Below, in pieces: positions 7,555-15,416 of a stretch of 28,551 nucleotides of DNA. The notes beneath the pieces are model-generated. The model worked only from the letters and a program-made list of their open reading frames with translations, was not told the origin of the DNA and did no database searches. This DNA is from a virus. Each line of letters opens with the position of its first letter. Position 1 is the first letter of the stretch. Made by a program: the position numbers and the translations under genes. The stretch is from IMG/VR virus record IMGVR_UViG_3300006641_000129, positions 1 through 28,551 of that record. The stretch is one strand, 5' to 3'.

Positions 7555-9813
7555 ATGGCCGATTTAGCCGCGATCCTCACTGACCCCAACTTCGTCAATG
7601 CCAACCCTGCGACAAAGCAGGCGATCTTTGACAAATGGGCACCACAAGACCCAAACTTTGCAAATGCAAATCCTGCAACTCAGCAGGCCATCATGCAAAA
7701 GTTTGGCATTGCCCCCGCGCAACCTCAGTTGCCTGAATCGTTGCGTCCGTCAATTGCTCAAGCCACACCTAGCGAAGTACCCGGTGCACGCAAAGAACTG
7801 AGCACCGGGCAAAAGATTTACCAAGCCGTTCGCCCTTACGCTGTTCCTCTTGTGGAAGCGGGTGGTGCAATTGGTGGTGGTTTGCTTGGTGCAACCGCTG
7901 GCACATTCGGTGCTGGTCCCGTGGGCACAGCCGCAGGTGGTGTCGCTGGCGCTGGTTTGGGTTACGGTATTGCCAAAGAAGCCATTGAGGCCGCTGATGT
8001 GGCCGCAGGCGTAAAGGCCCCGCGCCAAGGCGCTGCACAGGTTGTAGAACCTGTTCGCAACATCCTCGAAGGTGCAACCTTTGAAGCGGGTGGGCGCGTT
8101 GCTGGCCCCCTAATTGCCAAAGGTGTGGGTGCACTGGTTGATTTGAAAAACATTCCCAAGAACAAAGCTGCGGACATCGCACGCAACGCTCTTGGTCCAG
8201 ACCTACCCGAAGTGCTCAACGCACTCAAAGCATCTCAGGGTGAGGGTGTCAGCGCAGCGCAAGCCACCGCGAACATCAATAGCCCCACATGGCAAGCGTT
8301 GCTGGATCGTGTGTCCAAACGCGACCCACGATTCCTTGCGGCGCTTGAAAAGTCTCAAGGTGAAGTGTCACTCAATGCGCTGGCTAAGTTGGCCGGAGGC
8401 GCTACGGCTGCTGAAGCCCGTGGCACTGTTGAGAGCGCCAAGAATGCGCTCAACGCCGTAACAGGGCCTCAACGTGAAACTGCTCTCAATCGTGCAAACT
8501 TGGGCAAGGCTGTGGCCGAATATGAGGCACAGGCTGGTAAATTGAGCGCAGAAGCTGCCGCCAAAGTGCAAGAGGTGCGCCGCCTTATTGAATTGGGCGA
8601 TGTTGCTGCTGCGGCTGCGCGATTGGAAACAATCAAAACGGGTATGCCTGCAAGTTCTCGTCTTGCTCCGGCTAAATCTCAAGCAGGTTTTGCGGATGAG
8701 TTTGCGGCGAAATTTACTTATCCGGGCAAACTGGCTCAAATGTCTGACGAGTGGGCAACGCAAGCGGCCAACGCATCCCTCGATCTGGGTCAAGGTGCAC
8801 GCTTTGCTCAAGGCGCTGCCGATGCTTTGCGATCTGTCGGCATCAAGCCGCTGGAAGGCGAATCCTTGGTTCGCAGCGTCAAAGCTATTGGTAATAACCC
8901 TGAGTTTGCTGGCAACGATATTGTCCAAGGTGCGCTCAAAAACGTGGCCGACGATATTGCCAAATGGACCAACAGCGGTGGTGTCATTGACGCCAAGGCG
9001 TTGGATGCCATTCGTAAGAACTCGGTCAATGCCGCAATCCAGCAACTTCGTCCCGGCATGGATGCCACCGCCCAGCGCAATCTGGCCGCTGGTGTGCTCA
9101 ACGACATCAAACCTGTACTTATCGATGCCATCGAGGGTGCTGGTGGTGCAGGCTATCGTCAATACTTGACTGACTACACCAAGGGTATGCAAAAAATTGC
9201 CGAACGTAAATTGTCCGGCGAAGCCTTAAAAATGTGGAAGACCAACAAGGACGAATTTGTGCGTTTGGTCACCAATGAAGCCCCTGAGACCGTTGAAAAG
9301 TTTCTCGGTAAGGGCAACTACAACATCGCGTCCGAGTTGGCTGACAGCACCATGTCTACGCTCAAAACTGAAGCGGAAAAAGTTGTGCGTGACGCCACTA
9401 TCAAATCGCAAGTTTCAGGCGGTCAAGAAGCCTTGAAGCAGTTGCTGTTGGAAAACATGTCTAAGCTGCGCGTGCCTTCGTATCTAAGCGCCGTGGCTGC
9501 GACAACCAACAAGGCTTTGAACATTTTGGAAAACAAGATTGGTGCAAAGACGATGCAGTTGTTGACCGAGGCATCAAAGACCCCCGAAGGTGCTGCGGCG
9601 TTGCTTGAAACCCTGCCTGCAACAGAACGTAGTCGTGTGCTTGGATTGATCGCTGACCCGAGCAAATGGTCGTCTGGTGCAAAAGCTGCGGTGACTGGGA
9701 CCACATCAATGGGAGTCAACGCACTTGCCCCTGATCGATACAATACCAACGCACTTGCCAATCAGCCAGTGCGCGTAATTGAACTCAACAATATGGCTCC
9801 GGGAAGACCATGA
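7555..9813 (+). CDS. Large DNA ejection protein, P22 gp16-like position
   Basis: 752 aa (P22 gp16 is 609 aa). Residues about 9-52 hold a duplicated unit: DPNFVNANPATKQAIFDKW, then DPNFANANPATQQAIMQKFG. Residues about 101-145 are a Gly/Ala-rich hydrophobic hairpin (GGAIGGGLLGATAG, then AGGVAGAGLGYGIA) of the glycine-zipper kind expected to enter membranes. The remaining 600 residues are long amphipathic helices. This is the largest ejection protein and the likely membrane-penetrating component. No lysozyme or transglycosylase motif was seen. AAGGAGG (7544-7550) gives a strong ribosome site; the stop overlaps the next start (ATGA, 9810-9813). Confidence 0.78.
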   Translation: MADLAAILTDPNFVNANPATKQAIFDKWAPQDPNFANANPATQQAIMQKFGIAPAQPQLPESLRPSIAQATPSEVPGARKELSTGQKIYQAVRPYAVPLVEAGGAIGGGLLGATAGTFGAGPVGTAAGGVAGAGLGYGIAKEAIEAADVAAGVKAPRQGAAQVVEPVRNILEGATFEAGGRVAGPLIAKGVGALVDLKNIPKNKAADIARNALGPDLPEVLNALKASQGEGVSAAQATANINSPTWQALLDRVSKRDPRFLAALEKSQGEVSLNALAKLAGGATAAEARGTVESAKNALNAVTGPQRETALNRANLGKAVAEYEAQAGKLSAEAAAKVQEVRRLIELGDVAAAAARLETIKTGMPASSRLAPAKSQAGFADEFAAKFTYPGKLAQMSDEWATQAANASLDLGQGARFAQGAADALRSVGIKPLEGESLVRSVKAIGNNPEFAGNDIVQGALKNVADDIAKWTNSGGVIDAKALDAIRKNSVNAAIQQLRPGMDATAQRNLAAGVLNDIKPVLIDAIEGAGGAGYRQYLTDYTKGMQKIAERKLSGEALKMWKTNKDEFVRLVTNEAPETVEKFLGKGNYNIASELADSTMSTLKTEAEKVVRDATIKSQVSGGQEALKQLLLENMSKLRVPSYLSAVAATTNKALNILENKIGAKTMQLLTEASKTPEGAAALLETLPATERSRVLGLIADPSKWSSGAKAAVTGTTSMGVNALAPDRYNTNALANQPVRVIELNNMAPGRP

Positions 9814-10043
9814 ACGCACCTGAAATTGATCCAGTGAAATACGGAGTCCTGTGGCAAAAAGTGCAGGACTATGAACGTCGCTTTGACCAAATGGAAACCA
9901 AGATGGACAAGATGGAAGACCAGCTTGAACACCTAGTCGCCCTTGCCAACCAAGGTCGCGGTGGGTTCTGGGCAGGTATGGCCTTTGTGTCGTTTATTTC
10001 CAGTGTTGTAGGCTTCGGTCTTAGCTGGCTCAGAGGGCACTAA
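9810..10043 (+). CDS. Coiled-coil plus C-terminal membrane helix protein, XhlA/holin-like
   Basis: 77 aa. Residues about 8-48 form a coiled coil (LWQKVQDYERRFDQMETKMD followed by KMEDQLEHL), then a Gly-rich turn and one transmembrane helix at about 53-73 (FWAGMAFVSFISSVVGFGLS), ending in WLRGH. This resembles the haemolysin XhlA-like proteins found beside endolysins. It overlaps the ejection gene (ATGA) and the endolysin (TAATG). It may help the holin or be an inner-membrane anchor for tail or lysis functions; a second, better holin candidate follows at 10420. Confidence 0.75.
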   Translation: MNAPEIDPVKYGVLWQKVQDYERRFDQMETKMDKMEDQLEHLVALANQGRGGFWAGMAFVSFISSVVGFGLSWLRGH

Positions 10044-10423
10044 TGCCTACTCTTGGCCCGCGCTCCGTGATGCGCCTCAGAGGCGTTCACTCTGATCTGG
10101 TCAAAGTGGTTCAACATGCTATCGAAATCAGCGAAGTGGACTTCACGGTGCTGGAGGGGTTACGGACCATCGAGCGTCAGCGAGAACTCGTCAAGGCTGG
10201 TTCAAGTCAAACTTTGAAATCGCGTCATTTGACGGGTCATGCTGTCGATTTGGGCGCATGGGTTGACAACCAAGTCGATTGGTCTTGGCCGCTATATTCC
10301 AAGATTGCCAAAGCCATGAAAGCGGCTGCGGCAGAATGCAATGTTCCTATTGAGTGGGGCGGGGACTGGAAGCAATTCAAAGACGGCCCCCACTTTCAAC
10401 TACCTTGGAAAAATTACCCATGA
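10043..10423 (+). CDS. Endolysin, peptidase M15 family (L-Ala-D-Glu endopeptidase type)
   Basis: 126 aa, close to T5 endolysin (137 aa). Zinc ligands of the M15 fold are visible: SRHLTGHAVDLGA gives His62 and Asp69, and DGPHFQLP gives His117, with the IEWGGDW segment (103-109) between them. FTVLEGLRTIERQRELV (34-50) is the usual substrate-side helix. It should cleave the peptide stems of peptidoglycan. It has no signal peptide, so it depends on a holin for export, and it lies between two small membrane-protein genes. Start TAATG and stop ATGA overlap both neighbours. Confidence 0.92.
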   Translation: MPTLGPRSVMRLRGVHSDLVKVVQHAIEISEVDFTVLEGLRTIERQRELVKAGSSQTLKSRHLTGHAVDLGAWVDNQVDWSWPLYSKIAKAMKAAAAECNVPIEWGGDWKQFKDGPHFQLPWKNYP

Positions 10424-10611
10424 ATGACGCAATCGTTTCCGCAATCGTTCGCCACTTATTGACCTCTGTCGGTGGTGGCTTTTTGATGTCGTTTGGACTC
10501 AGCGGCACAACACTCGATGCTGTGATCGGTGCTGTGTCCACATTGGCTGGTGTTGCTTGGTCGCTATACGACAAAAAGCAAAAACAATCCGCTGACCAGC
10601 CAGCACAATAA
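10420..10611 (+). CDS. Putative holin, Pam3-gp28-like
   Basis: 63 aa from the ATG at 10420, chosen because it overlaps the endolysin stop (ATGA); an upstream in-frame start at 10354 would only read the endolysin in another frame. The pattern of a helix AIVRHLLTSVGGGFLMSFGL, a short turn with SGTTLDAV, a second helix IGAVSTLAGVAWSLYD and a basic tail KKQKQ matches the small Pam3-gp28-type putative holins, with two membrane helices. It would permeabilise the inner membrane at lysis. The last 48 bp overlap the leftward gene at 10564-10767 tail to tail. Confidence 0.8.
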   Translation: MNDAIVSAIVRHLLTSVGGGFLMSFGLSGTTLDAVIGAVSTLAGVAWSLYDKKQKQSADQPAQ

Positions 10612-10767
10612 AACCGCCAACACGCACTTGGCCGCAGGGCGCAAATATTTGCGCCACTGCGAACCAATGCAGTTATGGCAGCGCGGATAACTCCACCCCA
10701 CCCGCGCCACTCTTACAGGGCAGTCACGTCCTTGATGACAGTTGCCGTACTCGTCGCAGCAGTTCAT
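10564..10767 (-). CDS. Small Cys-rich N-terminus, single-membrane-helix protein
   Basis: 67 aa. The N-terminus has six cysteines in the first 35 residues (MNCCDEYGNCHQGRDCPVR, then CHNC), suggesting metal binding. Residues about 47-67 are one transmembrane helix (AAKCVLAVLLCWLVSGLFLL). Similar MNCCDxYGxCxQGxDCPVR proteins occur in other phages of beta- and gammaproteobacteria, so I consider it real although it lies antisense to the holin's 3' end. Its start overlaps the stop of the 157-aa gene (ATGA, 10764-10767), making it the last gene of the leftward block. Function unknown. Confidence 0.75.
   Translation of the reverse strand: MNCCDEYGNCHQGRDCPVRVARVGWSYPRCHNCIGSQWRKYLRPAAKCVLAVLLCWLVSGLFLLFVV
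10638..10655. repeat. Perfect 18-bp palindrome between convergent units
   Basis: GGCGCAAATATTTGCGCC reads identically on both strands. It lies inside the leftward 67-aa gene, 27 bp past the holin stop. It could stop rightward late transcripts weakly as a loop-poor cruciform/hairpin, or bind a dimeric protein. No T-tract follows on either strand. Confidence 0.6.
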
Positions 10768-11237
10768 GTTTTCACCCTTGGTAAATTGGTTGATTGTTTG
10801 TGGCGCATTTTGGTGTCAATGAACTGAAGCGCCCGCTCCATGTCTTTAATAGTGATCACGTCCATTTGAGCGTCGTGCAGTTCCATCAATCGATTGAGTG
10901 CTTGAATCTCAGGACCTGTGGGTGTGAATCGCTTGTGTTCGACTGCGCGATACACGATTTTCAAAATGGCCTCACGCCCGTCAATCGCAACGTCTTCGTA
11001 ATCCTCACCAAACCCTAGCTGGTAAAGCGCCTCGGTGACGTTGCTCATGGCGACCAAAAGGTCCAGATCATCGTGAGTCGCGTTGCCGCGCAGCAATGCA
11101 ACCATTGCCTCACTGTTTTTGATCTTGAGATCGATCAGGTAACTCTCGTGGAAAGTCACTGGCTTGAGTGACTCAATGACGTAGCCGACTGGGTTCACCA
11201 GTGTCGGCTTTGGTCTGTACTTGCTGCGTTTTCTCAT
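10764..11237 (-). CDS. Conserved phage protein, helical, unknown function
   Basis: 157 aa. It starts with a basic segment (MRKRSKYRPK) and continues as amphipathic helices, with a central part (SEAMVALLRGNATHDDLDLL, then MSNVTEALYQLGFGEDYED) that I have seen in small hypothetical proteins of Burkholderiales phages. It has no membrane segment and no catalytic motif. Its start overlaps the stop of the 69-aa gene (ATGA, 11234-11237) and its stop overlaps the next start, so it is translated as part of the leftward replication block. Placement next to the helicase suggests an accessory early role. Confidence 0.8.
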   Translation of the reverse strand: MRKRSKYRPKPTLVNPVGYVIESLKPVTFHESYLIDLKIKNSEAMVALLRGNATHDDLDLLVAMSNVTEALYQLGFGEDYEDVAIDGREAILKIVYRAVEHKRFTPTGPEIQALNRLMELHDAQMDVITIKDMERALQFIDTKMRHKQSTNLPRVKT

Positions 11238-11443
11238 TTGAACTTCAACACATTGAATGCTGGTTCTTCGATGACCTTTTCCGGTGGTGGTGGGGTCATG
11301 TGCTCACTAGGTGGTGCCCATCCGTATTTGCGCCATGTGGCCTGCACATCGGCCCCGCTGGTCCACACGAAGCGTGGGTCATTGACGCCGACATAGGGTA
11401 ACGTGAGTTTTGTGCCGTGGGGTGGTATCCATTTGTTTTTCAT
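11234..11443 (-). CDS. Small Pro/Trp-rich hypothetical protein
   Basis: 69 aa. The ATG at 11443 was chosen because AAGGAG lies 6-8 bp upstream on the coding strand; a longer reading from 11515 would run into the helicase gene. The protein has IPPHGTKLTLPYVGVNDPRF and ATWRKYGWAPPSEHMTPPPP, with no motif I recognise. It is spaced 1 bp from the helicase stop (11445) and overlaps the following gene by ATGA. Confidence 0.7.
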   Translation of the reverse strand: MKNKWIPPHGTKLTLPYVGVNDPRFVWTSGADVQATWRKYGWAPPSEHMTPPPPEKVIEEPAFNVLKFK

Positions 11444-11444
11444 T

Positions 11445-12857
11445 TCAGACTCCTTTTTGTTGACGATATTGTTTGACTGCGTTGCGTAGACCTGCCTGCG
11501 TGGTGGCCTTCTCATCGAGTGCCAGCGCCTGCGCTTGATCCAATGTGTCCTGCATCAAGATGCGATGACAGATCACAGGCACACCCTGACCCTGACGGCG
11601 CACACGAGCGTTGAACTGCTCGTACAAGTCCAGCGACCAGTTGAGGCCGTACCACACCAAGATGTGACCGTTCTTTTGCAAGCCGTCGATGCCGTGACCC
11701 ATCGATGCCGGGTGGCCGATCATCAATGAACAGTCACCAGTTTTCCAGCGGTGCATGGCATTGGTCAGTGACGCTTCGCTCTTGCACTCGGTCAAGTTGA
11801 TCGGGTCAAGGTGCTTGAACTTTTCCATGATCCGCGCCGCATCGCTGCGGTAGGCGTAGGCGCACAGCACGGGCGACCCTTGGGCTTCGTCCAGAATCTC
11901 CTCAAGCGCCTCGAGTTTGAGATCGTGAATCGGTTCCCACAGTGGCATCCCGGCGATGGGGTACATGGCCCCGTTGGAGAACTGCAAACACTTGTTGGTC
12001 AGCGAGGCTTGGTTGAAGGCTTCGACCTCCTTGCCGCTGTCGAGCACCAAAAAGAACTCGCGCTCCATCTTGTCGTACTTGGCCCGCAGGTCGTCAGGCA
12101 TCTCGATCTCGACGTTGTTGACCATGAGGTCAGGCAGCGGGTTGTAGTCCTCTGCGCTCATCTCAAGCGTAATGTCACCGATCAGCTTTTTGATCGTGTC
12201 TTCGGTGTCCTCATACGGCACTTCTTTGTACGGCCCGACTTTCTTGTAAAAACGGGTGCGGAAGGCCGTCTTCGATGTGCCAAGGCGCTCACCCCTGTCG
12301 ACCACGAGAAACTGGCCGTGTAGGTCCTTGTAGCCATTGCTGGCAGGGGTTCCGGTGAGGCCCGTGGTCCAGTCGAACTTGTCAGCGATCTTGCGAAATG
12401 CTTTGACTCGGTTGGTGGCCGAGTTTTTCATCTTGCTGATCTCGTCCCACACGATTCCATTGAACGGCATCGGGCGGTCCTTTTTGACAAAGTAGGTCTG
12501 AAGCGTTTCGGCCAGCCAGCCAAGGTTTTCGTAGTTGATCATGTAGATGTCAGCCGGGCGCAGCAAAGCGCGGGTGCGCTGATCCTTTGTGCCCGTGACC
12601 ATGCTGAACTTGATGTGCTTGGTGTGTTCCCATTTGACAGCCTCTTGACGCCACACCAGACGGATAACCCGGATCGGGGCAACAATGATCACGCCGCGCA
12701 GGAAGCCCGTGTTGATGAGGTGCGCGAGGCTGGTCAGCGTAATGACAGTCTTGCCCAAACCCATGTCGAGCCACAGCATCGAGTTGGGGTGGGTGCACTG
12801 GAAGTTCACGGCTTTTTGCTGGTAACCGTGGAGCAGATCAGGTGTCAGCATGATCAA
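11445..12857 (-). CDS. SNF2-type superfamily 2 DNA helicase/ATPase
   Basis: 470 aa. Visible motifs: Q-like LHGYQQKAV (9-17), Walker A LDMGLGKT (30-37), motif II WDEISKMKN (137-145), motif III LTGTPASN (167-174), motif V GHPASMGHGIDGLQ (381-394) and motif VI QFNARVRRQGQ (414-424). This is the compact phage SNF2-like helicase usually found with replication genes, probably translocating on duplex DNA to unwind or remodel it. The longest reading uses TTG at 12857, overlapping the upstream stop (TTGA); an ATG lies at 12851, two codons in. There is no strong ribosome site, so coupling to the previous gene is likely. Confidence 0.92.
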   Translation of the reverse strand: MIMLTPDLLHGYQQKAVNFQCTHPNSMLWLDMGLGKTVITLTSLAHLINTGFLRGVIIVAPIRVIRLVWRQEAVKWEHTKHIKFSMVTGTKDQRTRALLRPADIYMINYENLGWLAETLQTYFVKKDRPMPFNGIVWDEISKMKNSATNRVKAFRKIADKFDWTTGLTGTPASNGYKDLHGQFLVVDRGERLGTSKTAFRTRFYKKVGPYKEVPYEDTEDTIKKLIGDITLEMSAEDYNPLPDLMVNNVEIEMPDDLRAKYDKMEREFFLVLDSGKEVEAFNQASLTNKCLQFSNGAMYPIAGMPLWEPIHDLKLEALEEILDEAQGSPVLCAYAYRSDAARIMEKFKHLDPINLTECKSEASLTNAMHRWKTGDCSLMIGHPASMGHGIDGLQKNGHILVWYGLNWSLDLYEQFNARVRRQGQGVPVICHRILMQDTLDQAQALALDEKATTQAGLRNAVKQYRQQKGV

Positions 12858-13060
12858 TACATCCAGACCAATATGTTGCGTTCTTTTTCAGACCACCATC
12901 CCGGATTACCACCTGTGGGTGCAAAAAATACTTCATGCACTTCATAGTGTTCTAACCAAACCCAATATTCCCCAACTCTTGTTTTCTTCCATGCGAATAC
13001 ACGACGGGTGCGTTCGTCGCCCCCTTTAGGTTGTGCTATTTTTTTAATTTTGAATTTCAT
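12854..13060 (-). CDS. Small Trp/Arg-rich phage protein
   Basis: 68 aa. N-terminal basic strand (MKFKIKKIAQPKGGDERTRR), then VFAWKKTRVGEYWVWLEHYE and a C-terminal GNPGWWSEKERNILVWMY. The regular aromatic pattern suggests a small beta-sheet domain. I have seen similar proteins in phage replication regions without a known role. It starts 1 bp after the VRR-NUC stop and ends overlapping the helicase start, so all three are coupled. Confidence 0.75.
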   Translation of the reverse strand: MKFKIKKIAQPKGGDERTRRVFAWKKTRVGEYWVWLEHYEVHEVFFAPTGGNPGWWSEKERNILVWMY

Positions 13061-13061
13061 A

Positions 13062-13346
13062 TCAGCATCCCATCACCATTAAGTCAATCATTGCCTTGCC
13101 AGCATCGATGTTGTCAATCACAAACACGTTTACTTTTTGTGCTCGGAGGCGGGTGTGTTCTCGGGCTTGGGCATCGGTTGGCTTTTGACCATCGCGTTTG
13201 AATTCGCAAAACCACACACGGCCATCAGGCGCGATGAACAAACGGTCAGGCACAGCAGCCCGTGCGGGGCTGGTGAATTTGTACGCAAGCACACCCTTTG
13301 ATTTTGCATAATCGCAGACCTTTGCTTCGATTTGTTTTTCAAGCAT
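13062..13346 (-). CDS. VRR-NUC domain nuclease
   Basis: 94 aa, the whole protein being one VRR-NUC module of the PD-(D/E)XK fold. Candidate catalytic residues are Asp34 in AAVPDRLFI, and Glu48 and Lys50 in WFCEFK; N-terminal Glu3/Glu7 and Gln60 flank them. The segment KFTSPARAAVPDRLF and the C-terminal VNVFVIDNIDAGKAMIDLM are typical. Family members are structure-specific nucleases, often paired with phage helicases; here the SNF2 helicase is two genes downstream. AGGAG precedes the ATG and the first 8 bp overlap the DUF3310 gene. Confidence 0.9.
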   Translation of the reverse strand: MLEKQIEAKVCDYAKSKGVLAYKFTSPARAAVPDRLFIAPDGRVWFCEFKRDGQKPTDAQAREHTRLRAQKVNVFVIDNIDAGKAMIDLMVMGC

Positions 13347-13581
13347 CGCCGCACTCCTGATCCAGTTTGCGGCCTTCCACCTCGATCAATTTGTCAAGGT
13401 AGTGTCGGGCTTTTTGCAAGTCTTGAATACCGCCCTTGTCGCGCCAGCGGCTCACATACTTGACCACGTTGCCTTCCAAGTACCCGAGGTTGTTACCGAT
13501 GATGTAGTCCCAAGGCTGCACCGCTTTGTCTTTGTAATGTGTGCCACCGTGCTGAATGTTGTTCACGCTAATCCCAGACAT
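13339..13581 (-). CDS. DUF3310 protein
   Basis: 80 aa matching DUF3310 (sometimes labelled nucleotide kinase-like from a staphylococcal phage protein): IQHGGTHYKDKAVQPWDYI (9-27), NNLGYLEGNVVKYVSRWRDK (30-49), then GIQDLQKARHYLDKLIE. The family is a small helical domain common in phage replication regions. No P-loop is present, so I would not infer kinase activity. GGAGAAG precedes the ATG; it overlaps the PolB 3' end by 19 bp and the VRR-NUC start by 8 bp. Confidence 0.88.
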   Translation of the reverse strand: MSGISVNNIQHGGTHYKDKAVQPWDYIIGNNLGYLEGNVVKYVSRWRDKGGIQDLQKARHYLDKLIEVEGRKLDQECGDA

Positions 13582-15416
13582 AACTTCTCCACTTCTCGAA
13601 TGTAATAATCAAAATCGACTGGCAACTTGCCAGCATTCTTAATGTTGTTGCAGGGCTGCACGCCCCAGCCGGACTCCACGCCAATCTTGCGCCAGATGCC
13701 GGGGTTCTTTGCAAGCGGTGGCATCCACTTAAACAGTCGGCCACCACCTTCAGCGATGTAGTAGCGCGTGACGTTTTGCAACTGCGATGTCACGCCATCT
13801 TTCTCAATCGCCAAGTAGCTGGACCGTGGCACTTTGGCGCGAAGCATGAAGTCCATGATGTCGGGCCACTGTTCCAAAGTTTGACGGATCGGTGCGTTCT
13901 CAAGAAGAACCTTTTCCGCGACTTTGGCGATCACCAAGCCGCCAGCGTTTTGATGCCACTCCATGTCGTATTCATACGCGCCCTTGCGCTTCACGGAACC
14001 GTTCTCGTACTGGGCAATATAGTTGTTGACATCGCGGATCATCATGGTCTTGTAGATGGCCTCCTCAAGCTGCAACCCGGTCGCCACCTCCCAGTGCTTG
14101 CGGGTTTTTTCCAAGTCGGGCAATTGGCTGCGCGGGATGCGAACGGTCAGGCCATCGGTGTTCACCTGAATCAATTGAGCCTCGGTCCACTTCATGATCT
14201 CTTCGGCCAGCCAACACAACAGCAGTTGCCCGTTAAGCGTGATCGACATGGTGAACAGCGGGTCATAGAACACACTGAACTGGTTGTTGCTGTCACCGTA
14301 GACGCCGTTAAGCGCCAGCTTCAGCATGGCCGATTCAGCCGACTTCTTGGGGTAGGTCTTGCGCTGCTCGTACAAGTTTTTGTAGATGACGCAAAACTCT
14401 TTGCCTAAGTGTTGCGGGAAGAATCCGTTAGAAATCGCCAGATTCGGGTAATAAGAAGCCACATCAAGATCAACGATGACATGGTCAGCGTCAGACTCAA
14501 CCACTTTAGATTCAAGGCTTCCGTGAATCCCGCCAAGACCGAACACAAAGCAAAACCCGTTAACAACAGCAGTGAGGTCATTGAAGACTCCTTTGGTTTC
14601 CGTGATGCTTTGCTCTTTGAGCCAGTTGAGCACACGGTTAAATTCTGGATGGTCAAATGTGATCCAAGGCAGGATCGCGTCCTTGAGGTGAATCACAGGG
14701 CGCTTGGTTTGGCGCGGCGTGCGACCCTTGGAACCGTAGTCGTAGCACGCGACACCAGCCTCCTCGAGTTTCATTGTGAAAAACTCTTTACCGATCTTGG
14801 TGTCGTTGTAGTTCAACCAGTCCTTGCCGGGGTACAGGGCGCACATCTTTTCGCGAAACGCGATCATGTCAGCCGTGTGCGTCAGGAACCTCTTGGTCTG
14901 AGACACGTCGTGCTTGTTGTACTTTTTAAGAATGCTGATCTGCTCGGCGTTGAGCGGTGTGCCCACGGGGAACGGCAGGTCCTCGATGTTGTCAGAGCGC
15001 ATGTTGAACTCAAGCACCTTGAGGCTTGTGGCGCGTGCTCTGTTGTCGAAGTGATGAATCTTGAACAGGTCAACCTGCTCAACGAATCGGTCACTCGGGT
15101 TGACTTGGTGCATCCAGCGGCTGTCGTCATCTTGCGAGTTGATGATCGACATGGCTTTTTGGTACAGCGTGTTCGCGTCACTCTTGCCCATGCGGATCAA
15201 GGTGTGGATCACAGGGTAATCGAACCCCAAGCTGTTAAAGCCAACCATGCGCGAGTTGGTATTCTTGAGGTACTGGAGGAACTCAACGATCTCACGACTG
15301 TCGTTGCGTAGGTCGCTGATCTCGAACATCCAAGACACAGGTGCTTCTGCGTGTTCCACCGCCAGTGTGAACACGTTGGGATAGGTTTCAATGTCAAACA
15401 CATAGTCATTACTCAT
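13563..15416 (-). CDS. Family B DNA polymerase with 3'-5' exonuclease domain
   Basis: 617 aa, compact for family B. Exonuclease motifs: Exo I FDIET (Asp8, Glu10), Exo II FNSLGFD (60-66), Exo III YNKHD (166-170). Polymerase motifs: YxGG-like FGLGGIHGS (292-300), motif A DVASYYPN (Asp318), motif B KLALNGVYG (366-374), motif C QVNTDGL, where the usual DTDS reads N419-T-D421-G. The key second Asp is kept. It replicates the phage genome, presumably from primers made by the Prim-Pol protein at 18504-20987. No terminal-protein gene is recognisable. It starts after a 148-bp structured leader, overlaps DUF3310 at its end, and has AGGT upstream of the ATG. Confidence 0.93.
   Translation of the reverse strand: MSNDYVFDIETYPNVFTLAVEHAEAPVSWMFEISDLRNDSREIVEFLQYLKNTNSRMVGFNSLGFDYPVIHTLIRMGKSDANTLYQKAMSIINSQDDDSRWMHQVNPSDRFVEQVDLFKIHHFDNRARATSLKVLEFNMRSDNIEDLPFPVGTPLNAEQISILKKYNKHDVSQTKRFLTHTADMIAFREKMCALYPGKDWLNYNDTKIGKEFFTMKLEEAGVACYDYGSKGRTPRQTKRPVIHLKDAILPWITFDHPEFNRVLNWLKEQSITETKGVFNDLTAVVNGFCFVFGLGGIHGSLESKVVESDADHVIVDLDVASYYPNLAISNGFFPQHLGKEFCVIYKNLYEQRKTYPKKSAESAMLKLALNGVYGDSNNQFSVFYDPLFTMSITLNGQLLLCWLAEEIMKWTEAQLIQVNTDGLTVRIPRSQLPDLEKTRKHWEVATGLQLEEAIYKTMMIRDVNNYIAQYENGSVKRKGAYEYDMEWHQNAGGLVIAKVAEKVLLENAPIRQTLEQWPDIMDFMLRAKVPRSSYLAIEKDGVTSQLQNVTRYYIAEGGGRLFKWMPPLAKNPGIWRKIGVESGWGVQPCNNIKNAGKLPVDFDYYIREVEKLCLGLA

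Noticed and set aside
8368-9192. 274-codon minus-strand frame within the large ejection gene
   Set aside because: Antisense to a continuous, well-supported late gene; no start signal or neighbours on that strand.
12615-12947. 110-codon plus-strand frame opposite the helicase start
   Set aside because: Antisense shadow; the helicase and 68-aa genes on the minus strand explain the region.
14409-15311. 300-codon frame on the plus strand opposite the polymerase
   Set aside because: Its reading is the antisense shadow of the PolB gene, has His/Val/Leu/Arg-biased low-information sequence, no ribosome site, and contradicts the clear polymerase motifs.
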